Part shown: piece after piece, positions 34,801 to 46,800 of the stretch | How the letters are laid out: the number at the start of each line of letters is the position of its first letter | Numbering within the stretch: the stretch's first letter is position 1 | Assembly (NCBI GenBank): GCA_035772405.1 | Contig: JAYKKM010000199.1 | Coordinates: 496,001 to 560,000 of the forward strand | DNA from: Chrysogorgia sp. JL179-B06 | Taxonomy: Eukaryota > Cnidaria > Anthozoa > Scleralcyonacea > Chrysogorgiidae | DNA: 64,000 bases | Direction of reading: 5' to 3' | Position numbers and translations under genes: made by a program | The notes under the pieces: model-generated | Databases searched by the model: none | What the model was told of the DNA's origin: nothing | The model's input: only the letters and a program-made list of their open reading frames with translations

Positions 34801-37800
34801 ATATGTATTGTTCACTAATAGTTCACTAGCACAGACCAAACAAGCGAGGCCAATAAGTAGTGACAATTTTTTAAATAATGTACTGTATACAATATTTAAG
34901 AAATAGAAAACATTTTCCGTGTTTACATACAGTTATATAAACACGAGTGGAAGTTTGGGAGAATGAGAAATCATAGTGGGAACACGAGCCTGTAGGGCGA
35001 GTGTTTCCACACGATTTCGAGTTCTCCCAAACTTCCACGAGTGTTTATATAACGTATGGGAACACGGATAAAAATGTTTTCTATTTCTTTTATAAAATAA
35101 CCTGTAGAAAGCAAATAAAATGTACAAATATCTTTTTTATCAACACGTAAATTCTCCTTACTGCGTATGATGGTGCCGTGATGTCTAATTGATGGCGTAT
35201 GATGGCTAATTGATGGCTAATTGATGGCGTATCATGGCTAATTGATGGCGTATCACGATGGCGTAATCCATCCATGTTATATAGCCTGATATAAACACAG
35301 TAACTGACCAATCATAGCGTGCGTAAGACACGACTTATTTTATAAACTGTGATAATAATGATATATACTGTACATGTATATGTGTTATATATAGAAAACC
35401 ATATTGATGACAATCAGTAATTACAGAAGTTCAATTTTAGCCATATGAATTAGTTTATTTTTATTGAATGTAATTAAACTCCCAAACCTCATCTTAATTG
35501 ACACGGTATAACTCAAGAGTTTTTATATAATTTACTCAAGAGTTTTTATACCACCTTGTTAAATTGTTCAATATTTGGTTCAGGTGTTGGTGATGCTGTT
35601 GAAGAGGATGAAGTTGTTGGAGAAATAGAGACAGATAAAGTAGGTTTGAAAGTATTGTGCTGTGTAATACAAATCAAAAACTCTAAAAGGTTGGTATAGT
35701 GAATAGAAGGTCTAAAATGTTGAGAGAGTGAAACGTAACTAGCTTATGTTTTACAGACTGCCTTGCCTATCAGTTCACCAACAGCTGGAGTAATCACAGA
35801 ACTTTTGGTTGCTGATGGTGACACAGTTGAAAAAGGGCAAGCTTTGTTTAAGATTGATGATTCAGGTACAATACTGTGATAAATAAAAAGCCTAAATAAA
35901 AAGCCTTCAAGCATCTACTCTTGTACTTGAGAAATTACGTTTTCAAAATTGCCGCCATTTTAGAGTTTGCTCAACAGTTCAAAGGGTCGGCACTAGATCA
36001 TGGTCGAGATATGTCAAATGTGTGGCTGCTAGCTTACAGTACAGCGGACAACTTTGGTAGGTGCCTTCGAAATAGATATGTTATGTACTACCTCCGTTCT
36101 TTAAAAAATCCGCTTTAAATTTCGGTTTTTATTCAGAAAGTTAAGCGGTTAAGCAGTTAAGTTTTTAAAAGAACGAGGTAATACATAACATATCTATCTT
36201 TCTTCGAACACCCGTTCCTCACGTTGTAAGCCACAAACTACTGGTGTAAGCAGTAAATTACGGGGTTTGGGTTAGGATCTTTGTTGTTTTGGGGTTGATT
36301 ACAATCCAATAATTTACTGCTTAGAATGCTTTAACAATTCCAGTAGTTTGTGGCTTACAACAGGAGGAACGGGTGTTCGAAGAAAGATAGATATGTTATG
36401 TTCCTGTAGTATGTGGATTACAACGTGAGGAACGGCTACTTCGAAGGCACCTACCAAAGTTGTCCGCTGTACTGTAAGCTAGCAGCCGCACATTTGACAT
36501 ATCTCGACCATGATCTAGTGCCGACCAGTTCAAAGTTGATTTACAGCGGCAGTTTATTTTTCAATTATGATGTCATTGAGTGCTTGTCTTTTGTTCCTTG
36601 CACTCCCACTGTACGTCAAACAAAGAGCATAAAATACAAGTGAAATTTTTCAAGTACAAGAGCTGAAATCGTCAAATTATTCACATTTCTAAAGAACACT
36701 TGAGGGTTTTTTATTAAATATTATTTATTTTGGATTACAGTGTGCTCATACATTTCAGCTTAACATCTTTAGCAACACACTGTTCTAATATTTAGGAGCA
36801 GCATTTTGACAAAGTGAAATACTAAAATGTGGCTTTGTATTTTATCATTGATGTATAGCTTTTTTGCTTGCTTTTTTGCTTGCTTTTTTGCAGCCATCTT
36901 TGTCACCAAGCGTGGAAATAATTATTTTCGTTGTACCTGTCAGAATGAGCAGCACCGCAAATAAATTTGTAACAGACACACAAAAAAATTGTACCTGTTA
37001 ACGTACAACTTAGCGTAACGTCTCCAAACTTAGCGCAATGTCTCACAACTTAGCGCAATGTCTCACAACTACTTAGCGCAATGTCTCACAACTTAGCGCA
37101 ATGTCTCACAACTTAGCGCAATGTCTCACAACTTAGCGCAATGTCTCACAACTTAGCGCAATGTCTCACAACTTAGCACAATGTCTCACAATTTAGCGCA
37201 ATGTCTCCAAACTTAGTGTAACGTCTCATAACATAGCGCAATGTCTCACAACTTAGCGCAATGTCTCATAACGTAATAACGAAATCGCCCCAAACTTAGC
37301 GTAACGTCTATATACTTAGCGCAATGTCTCACAACTTAGCGCAATGTCTCACAACTTAGCGCAATGTCTCACAACTTAGCTCAATGTCTCACAACTTAGC
37401 GCAATGTCTCACAACTTAGCGCAATGTCTCCAAATACGAAAACTAAATTCCAGAGAAATTTAATAGATAATGTCTCCAAATATAATGTCAGAGATAATGT
37501 CTCCAAATAATGCCAGAGATAATGTCTCCAAATACGAAAACTAAATTCCAGACCAACTAATGGTTCTCAATTAGGGTTTGTAGAGATTAGAAATTTTAAA
37601 AAATTCAATGTTCAATGTTTTCTAAATGACCTGTATATGATGCCTTGGGCGGAACTAGACAGTAAACAAAATGTGGATGAAATGTGGGAATGCTGGAAAG
37701 CACTATTTGTTCAAGTTCTTAACAAACATGCCCCGATTAGATCTAAAAGAATTAGGAAAAAGGGTAGTTTACCGTGGGTAAATAAAGAAATTAAGGCAAT

Positions 37801-40800
37801 GTTATTTAGAAGAGATTTCCTCAAGCGAAAAGCAATAAAAACAAAAGAGGATAATGATTGGAAACTATATAAGTCCTCTAGAAATGCTGCCAATATTGTC
37901 ATGCGTAATGCTAAAAGGGAATATTATGTAACGCAATTTGCAAACCATAATAAGAACCCAAAGCAAGCCTGGAAAACAATAAACGATATCTTAGGGCGAA
38001 ATCGCAAACAAAATACTGTTAATGAAATTAAACTAGTTGATAAAACAGTTACTTCAACTGAGGAATTAGCTGAAGTTTTTAATGATCATTTCACAAATAT
38101 AGGTCCTAAATTGGCTGAAACAATTGAACAAGATAATGATTGTAGTTTTCAAGATTTTATTGATCAAAATGAATCTGGTGCTGGGTTTTCTTTTCAGCCA
38201 GTAAATGTGGCAACAGTCTTTAAGCTTATATCCAAATTATCCTCCTCAAAAGCGACGGGTATTGATAAAATTTCAGCTAAAGTTCTCCTGACAGCAGCTC
38301 CTGCTATTGCACAATCTTTGACAAAGATATTTAACGTGTCAATTGTTTCAGAACAGTTTCCCTCGGAATGGAAAGCTGCAAGGGTAATTCCAATATTTAA
38401 AAAAGGCCAGCGGACTATGTTAGACAACTATAGACCAATTTCAATCCTACCAGTAGTGAGTAAACTGATGGAAAGGATCTTATATGATCAAATGTTTGAC
38501 TATTTGACGAACGAAAATATTCTATCAGAACATCAATATGGCTTTAGACCTTTACATTCTACAACTACTACACTCTTAGATTGTACAAATGAATGGTACG
38601 TCAACATGGACCGCGGCCTTTATAACTTAGTTGTCTTTCTCGATTTAAAGAAAGCTTTCGACACTGTCAACCACGAAATACTGTTACGTAAGTTTCAAAT
38701 GTATGGTTTTGGGGAAAATGCGCTTACCCTATTGCGTTGTTATTTGACGCATCGAACACAAAAAAGTCAGTTAAAAGGCATATTTTCAAATCAGAGAAAA
38801 GTAACTTGTGGTATTCCCCAGGGAAGTATACTCGGCCCTCTTCTGTTCCTCATCTATATAAATGATTTGCCAAATTGTCTCAAGCATACAACATCTAGAA
38901 TGTTTGCAGATGACACCAGCCTAACAGCTGTAGGTGAAACCTTAGATGAAGTGGAGAGGAGGGCAAATGAAGACCTGGTGAATGTCCACAGATGGCTGTC
39001 TGCAAATAAACTTAGTTTAAATATTGCGAAAACCAAGTACGTTTTGATTGGATCTCACTATAAGATAAATAATACGGTTGTCCAGCCTAAAGTTAAAATC
39101 AATAGCAAATCGGTCAAACGAGTGAAACATGCCAAAGTACTTGGTGTTCAGATTGACGAGAATTTAAACTGGAGAAAACATATTGAATTCATAGCCAGTA
39201 AAATATCGTCGGGTATTGGAGCTATTAGAAAACTTAAGGAATTTGTGGATCGAAACACCTTGGTATTGGTATATAATGCCCTAATTCAACCACATTTTGA
39301 TTATTGTTGTGAAGTTTGGGATACGATTGGCAAAGGCCATGCTGAACGTCTTCAAAAATTCCAGAATAGAGCGGCTAGACTGATCATGAATTTTAAAAAT
39401 GAGCATGGACGGTCTATTTTGGCTCGTAATTCTCTTGGCTGGATATCGTTAGAAGAACGTAGGGCACAAATGAAAGCCAGGCTCATGTACAAAACGGTCA
39501 ATAAATTAGCCCCTCACAGACTGTGTGATATTTTTCAAAAAACTAACACAGTAAGTGATTATAATTTAAGGGGTTCTTCGACTAGCCTTTGTACTCCACG
39601 GCCTAGGACTGAATTCTTAAAAAAGAGTTTTAGCTATTGCGGGGCTCAAATATGGAATCAGATACCGGAAGAGATAAGAAGTTCGGTATCTTACGATTCA
39701 TTTTGTCAAAAGCTTTCTTCCTTAACCTCTGATCCTAGAAATTAGTTGAATGATATATTGTTGAACCAAATAGAGTGTAAATATAGTCATAATTTTAAGT
39801 TTTTAAAATTTGTAATATAATTAATATCTTTTGTTATGTACTTTTGTAATGTTAGCACACCTCTTTTGGAAACCAGCTGTATATAGTTGAAAAGATTAGT
39901 GTGTTTAAATAAAGTTGATCATCATCATCATCAAACTTAGTGTAACGTCTATAAACTTAGCGCAATGTCTCATAACGTAATAACGAAATCGCCCCAAACT
40001 TAGCGTAACGTCTATATACTTAGCGCAATGTCTCACAACTTAGCGCAATGTCTCACAACTTAGCGCAATGTCTCCAAACTTAGTGTAACGTCTATAAACT
40101 TAGCGCAATGTCTCACAACTTAGCACAATGTCTCACAATTTAGTGCAATGTCTCCAAACTTAGTGTAACGTCTATAAACTTAGCACAATGTCTCACAATT
40201 TAGCGCAATGTCTCACAACTTAGCGCAATGTCTCACAATTTAGCGCAATGTCTCCAAACTTAGTGTAACGTCTCATAACATAGCGCAATGTCTCACAACT
40301 TAGCGCAATGTCTCATAACGTAATAACGAAATCGCCCCAAACTTAGCGTAACGTCTATAAACTTAGCGCAATGTCTCACAACTTAGCGCAATGTCTCACA
40401 ACTTAGCGCAATGTCTCCAAACTTAGTGTAACGTCTCATAACATAGCGTAATGTCTCACAACTTAGCGCAATGTCTTATAACTTAATAACGCAATCTCTC
40501 CTCTCCAAACTTAGCGTAACGTCTCCAAATTTAGCGCAATGTTTCACAACTTAGCGCAATGTCTCACAACTTAGCGTAATGTCTCACAACTTAGCGCAAT
40601 GTTAATTACAATGTTACTACCCAATCATATGTTACTACAGGTGATGGTGGAGCTGTCCCTAAAGCTAAAGAACAACTGGTGGTAAAAGAAAAAGAAGAGC
40701 CAACTAAAGTTGTTGAAAAACCTGTAGAACGGGAAATTCCTACTGTACCCCCACCAGGTCTGTAACACAAAGTCATGCACTAGCTTCAATCAATGTTACA

Positions 40801-43800
40801 TGTTTTTGATCAAATTAGAATACTTGATACTATGATATGTGATAGTTCTCACACAAGTAAGAAATATTTCTTTTGTTTATTTTTTGTTTATGAATCATTA
40901 ATGATATGAGAATCTCATTTCCATGCTTCGTAGTTCCAGAGAAGCCAACAGAACCATTAAAAATAGTTAAACCAACACCCGTGCCTAAACCAACAGCTCC
41001 TGTCACTGCTTCTGTTGGTCAATCAAGAAGTGAAACAACAGTATGTTCTGTTCTGACCTGTTTCTTGTTTGTGTTTGTGTTTGTGTTTGTGTTTGTGTTT
41101 GTGTTTGTTGGTCATGTTGATGGTGATTGTGGTGGTGGTGATGGTGGTGGTGGCGATGATGGTGGTGGTGTTACTAGTGATGGTATGATGATGGTGATAG
41201 GAGTGGTGATAGTGGTGGTGATGATGATGGTGGTGGTAATAGTGATGATGGTGGGTGATAATGGTGGTGGTGATGATACTAGTGATGGTAGTTATGATGT
41301 TGGTGATAGGGGTGGTGATGATGATGGTGGTGGTGATTGTGGTTGTGATGATGATGGTGGTGGTGATAGTGGTGGTGATGATGATGGTGGTGGTGATAGT
41401 GATGATGGTGGGTGATGATGGTGGTGGTGGTGATGATACTAGTGATGGTAGTTATGATGATGGTGATAGGGGTGGTGATGATGATGGTGGTGGTGATTGT
41501 GGTTGTGATGATGATGGTGGTGGTGATAGTGGTGGTGATGATGATGGTGGTGGTAATAGTGATGATGGTGGGTGATAATGGTGGTGGTGGTGATGATACT
41601 AGTGATGGTAGTTATGATGATGGTGATAGGGTGGTGATGATGATGGTGGTGGTGATTGTGGTTGTGATGATGATGGTGGTGGTGATAGTGGTGGTGATGA
41701 TGATGGTGGTGGTGATAGTGATGATGGTGGGTGATGATGGTGGTGGTGGTGATGATACTAGTGATGGTAGTTATGATGATGGTGATAGGGGTGGTGATGA
41801 TGATGGTGGTGGTGATTGTGGTTGTGATGATGGTGGTGATGATGCTGGTGGTCATGGTCATGGTGATGGCAGTTATGGTGGTTATAATGATGGTGGTGAT
41901 GATAGTGGTGGTGATGGTAGTTATGATGGTGATACTGTAGTGGTGGTGATGATGCTGGTGGTGAACATGGTGGTGGTGATGAAGATGGTGGTGATGGTTG
42001 TTGTGGTGATGGTAGTTATGGTTTTAGTAGTTATGGTTTTAGTAGTTATGGTTATGGTGTTGTTAGTGTCGTTCATGATACATCTGATGTGCTGGTTGCG
42101 TACAAGCGCAACTGTAACCTTTGGTCTGGGTTCGATTTCCAATCGGAAATATTTTTCTTAATATTTGCGGCATACAAAACTTGGATGACGCTATGTAAGA
42201 TAGAAAAGGATTCACTCCATCACTCTGTTACTTCCCAGGTAAAACTTTCGCGAATGCGCCAAAGAATTGCCCAAAGGATGAAAGAAGCCCAAAACACAAC
42301 GGCTATGTTAACTACGTTTAACGAAGTTGATATGAGGTTTGAAAACTACATGCTTTTTGCATTTGTGAAGCTTATGTCCGTTAAAGAGTGAGTGTCAACC
42401 ATGACACATTGCAAGCTCGGTCGGCCATTTTTCGAAGCACGAAATTCCTTTGGTGAACCTAAAGTCAATCCTTGATAGAAATGATTTATTTTGTCTTTTA
42501 ATTGAAAGAAGATATACCTTAGAAAGTAATTATTTCTGTATTTTTCACAAAACTCAACGTTTTTCTTGACTTTCATTACGAATTATGTCAGCCTTCCGAG
42601 TCGACGTATTGGATTGTGGATGAATTAGAAAGCCTCTATAGGGTTTTCTGGGAAGACTCGGTGAATTTCCGGAGTATTTACCATGTCAAGTTGGTAACGA
42701 AGCGCTACAGAACACTTCATTATTGTACGGAAAGATAAACACAAACGCGTAGTGTACTAATGCACGATGGTTGACACTCACTCTTTAAGGACAGGAAAAT
42801 TATTTGTAGTTGCGTTATTCGTTGAGCTGTTATATCTGCAAGCGTGTTTAATAGGCCGATTGCATGGAGACTTTCAACTAGGGCCGAAATCTCAGCCTGG
42901 TTGGCCGGGCAGAAACTTCAGCGCAGCCTCACAAACAAATCCCTTAACAATCGACATTGCGATTACATGGCGATCAACCCGGATGAAATGAGCTTGTGAA
43001 AGTTCATTACGCAGAGCGTAAACAATCAGAAAGAACACGTCAATATTTCCAAGCTCCGATAAATTGAGCGACGTGTCGCGTGCATATAAAAACGTAGAAC
43101 ATAAGAGTCGCGGATTCGAAAAGAACTAAATGTATGTATTCCAACACTCGAAATTTTCCTTCACCATAAATCCTTTCAACATGTAGTTTGATCGAGTGAA
43201 ATGCCAAATATTACCTATAATATTATACGACAGCGTGATTGCGACTTGGTCAACAGGTCAAGCCAGTTCCTTGGCTTAGCGAACTGATTTGCAGGAGACG
43301 CGACATTTTGAAAATATTCATAATTTTACCAGCGATAATTTATGCCACTATCGCATACGTCATGCGGAAGTGCTAAATTTATCGGCCAATCAGAAGCCGG
43401 ATGGATTCCTGCTAATAACGCCAAAGGCCGCCATTTTGTTCTGATTACGGGCGAATAACGGTCGCTCCATAATTTGTTGACGTCATTGAGTGATAAAAAC
43501 ACTATACTTGAATAGCATGAATAAGAATCTTTCACAATAGAATAAAACCATGCTATTGTGAATGATTTCTTTGTGTAGTTTTTCTATCACTCAATGACGT
43601 CAAATAATTAACGGAGACCGCATTTGCCTGCAATTAGAGCGAAAAATGGCGGCTTCTAATTGACCAAAAATACGATAAACAATGCCAAATTTCTCTAAAA
43701 CTAAAAAAGACTAGAAAAAAACTATATACTCATAACGAGTAAGACGATAAATAACTTTTATTTAAGCATCACTTATTTTTTGGGTGGAGTGTCCCTACCC

Positions 43801-46800
43801 ACGTACCATACATGTTGTACTTTTTTACAGCTTTAACTCTTTCCTGACCGGCCCAGTCAAAATGGGTCGTAGAAGACCCGCAAAGTCGTCAATCGAAAAA
43901 CACGGCACACGGTAACGCAAGATTAAAAATTGAAATTCGACAAACGCCAGGAACATGAGATCCACTCACCCGCCAAGTTTGATTTGATTTCATAAACAAC
44001 TCTGCGATTGGTGGCATTTTGAGTTTTCAAGATGCTACGCAGGCGTGCAAAAAGATGGCCTTTTCTAGAAAAACGTAAATATTTCAACTTGATTTATGAT
44101 AATTAATGCTAATTTATATTAGCATAATGTGTTTTGTTCGGGAAATTTAAAAGCACAAGTAAAAGCTGGTTTATTGGGCTTTCAGAAAATGTATAGCTTT
44201 CGCAACAGTTACGGTTATTTCAAGAGATATCAATAGAACAAAGAGGTGGTTCAATTTTGGATGTTTTTCAGCCTGTCAGGAAAGAGTTAATTATTTATTT
44301 ATTTGGTTTCGTTTTAGTAACATAATGGAAATGCGTCAAAAACATAAAGATTCATTCTTGAAAAAACACAACGTGAAACTAGGATTCATGTCGGCATTCG
44401 CCAAAGCTTCTGCTCATGCGCTCCACGAAATTCCAGTTGTAAATGCAGGTATGGATTCTTATGACGTCAAACTCATTAAAGAGTGAGTGTCAGGGTAGTG
44501 CTTTGTGCGCTTGTGTTTTTGTTTTCATACGAATTGATTGCAGTGCATCGCATCGTTAGAACTATAATTTGCATGTGAACTCAAGATTTATTTGGAAATG
44601 TTGAAATTGGAGTCCGATCCTGACTTCTGGGCGTTATGAAGTTATGTTCAAGACGATTTGAACAGTTGCGGTTCGCTTGTTTGTGAACCACTGCGGGCCG
44701 CGCGCAACGCCGTTTCTGACGAACAAACTGGCCCGGATGGCTTTAGTTCCTGAATCTTTGCAAAAACATCAGAAGAAACAAAATATATTTATTTACTAGT
44801 CACTCATCAAACACTTCCATTCGCAAACTTATTCGCGCTGTTTCAGCAGCATAACTCGGCCTTCCACGCTTCGGAGGCGAAGCGCTCGTAGCAGCTTCTA
44901 TGTATCGAAAAGATTACTATAGTAAATGATCAATTTTATGAAAAATATCACAATAATTGATCACTCAGGTATATTTACTTCTTAGAAAACTTGAAAATGG
45001 ATAATTTATAAGAAGGATTGATCAAATATCGACGGATTCGTTTGTGAACTGAAATAGGCGTCCCATAAAATGGCCGCCAAGAAGAAAACAAGCGCGCAAA
45101 GCACTACCCTGACACTCACTCTTTAAACTCTCATCAAACTCTTTGAAAAACTATAATCTGATGGCTTTTCCATTTTCCGAATCTTAGTGATTGACGACGA
45201 TAACAAGCAAATTATCTATAGAGATTATATTGACATCAGCGTGGCTGTTGCAACTGCTAAGGTAATAATCTAAACTAGAAATACGAATCTGCAATAATCC
45301 CCTCGCTTGCCTTTTCTACCACTACCCGCCACCCCACCCCTAGAGTTTCTGTTCCCCATCCATGGTCCCCAGTGCCCAGACCGCGTATTTGTATTTGTAG
45401 TCTCTGTCGATAAGATTTTGAACGTTACAATTCGGCCAATATTTACTCGATTTCAATTCTGAAAACAGATTTGGAATTACCGAGTCTAAATACATAACAC
45501 ATGTACCTATTATATTACGAGAACGTGCATACCCTTCGTAAAAACGGTTTATGTACTTAGAAATTAGTCGGCAATCAGCCGGCCGGCCCGGGCGCTTCGT
45601 CGTATACTTTGAACGTTATCTCGATCAATATTTAACCGTTTTCAATTCTGAAAACAGATTTGGAATTAGCGAGTCTAAATACATAACGCACATACCTATT
45701 ATATTACGCAAATGTGTATACCATTCGTAAAAACCTCTTTATGTAGTTCATCAGATCACAAATCGCCATTGGCGGCTAGAGTTCCTGCAAAATATTGTCC
45801 GATTCAAACGGATCACCCAAAACGACTTTTTACTTCCTTATAAGGAGTTGGTCCTACCATGCTCCGCTCAAATAAATATATAAATATACAAACCTTTGGT
45901 GAGAAATGGATTCCCTGCCCCTGCGAGATTATCACCCTCGCTTCGTTACCTCGCTTGCGAGGGGAAAATAACATAAAGATGGTTAACTGTTCACAAAGTA
46001 TACACAATTATTTTGATCGTGAGTGCGATTTTGACAACCAGACTTTACGTCTCAAAATTCATGTGATACACGCATGGGATAAATCATGGCTTTCATATTG
46101 TTTCACAGGGGTTGGTTGTTCCAGTTATCAGAAATGTGCAGACCATGAATTTTGCAGACATTGAAAAGACCATTAATGAGTTGGGAGTGAAGGTAGGGTT
46201 TGCGCGCGCTTCGTGTACTGGGCTCGTTTGTTCAAAGCCTGGATAACTTACTATGTGAATATATAAGTCGCATGGATAAATTCACTATAAGAACTATAGG
46301 ACAGATACTATTGTTTCCAGAAACGAAAAATTCTACTTTTTATGACCCATTTTGGTACTTCTTGATGTGCTGAATCTTATGGTGGTGATTGGCAAAGGAA
46401 AGTGCTTTATTTTTTATGTAAAAGTGGAAACGTTGCACCAGTTTTGTCCCACCTCATCGCGCGGTTAAATCGCCTCTTTGACGTCACACGTTAGATTCGG
46501 CTTAGATTCCAGAGATGAAAAAATCATTACTGATCTCGCTTTCAGTGGAGGAAGTTGATTATAACCATAATAACATCAGTAATATTTCCACAGCTAAACA
46601 TCCAAGCACCACAAAAAACATATCGATATTATCGACGACTCTAACGTGTGACGTCAATAGACTGCTGCTTTGTCCCAGATTGAAAAACCGATAGCACTGC
46701 ATAATATCCAGGACATCACTAGCCTGCGAGCAGGCTCTCTGCGGGTTGGGGGAGGGTAGGTTGGGGGTGTCACGAAGTATCAAAGTGGGTCATAAAAACA

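Noticed and set aside
37011..37440. Regular 20-bp repeats that could be mistaken for a CRISPR array
   Set aside because: Units are directly adjacent without unique spacers, and the array is inside an intron of a eukaryotic gene.
40906..42161. Gly/Asp-, Met/Val- and His/Thr-rich frames of up to 249 codons
   Set aside because: Caused by triplet-like GGT/GAT repeats in DLST intron 9; no non-repeat domain is attached.
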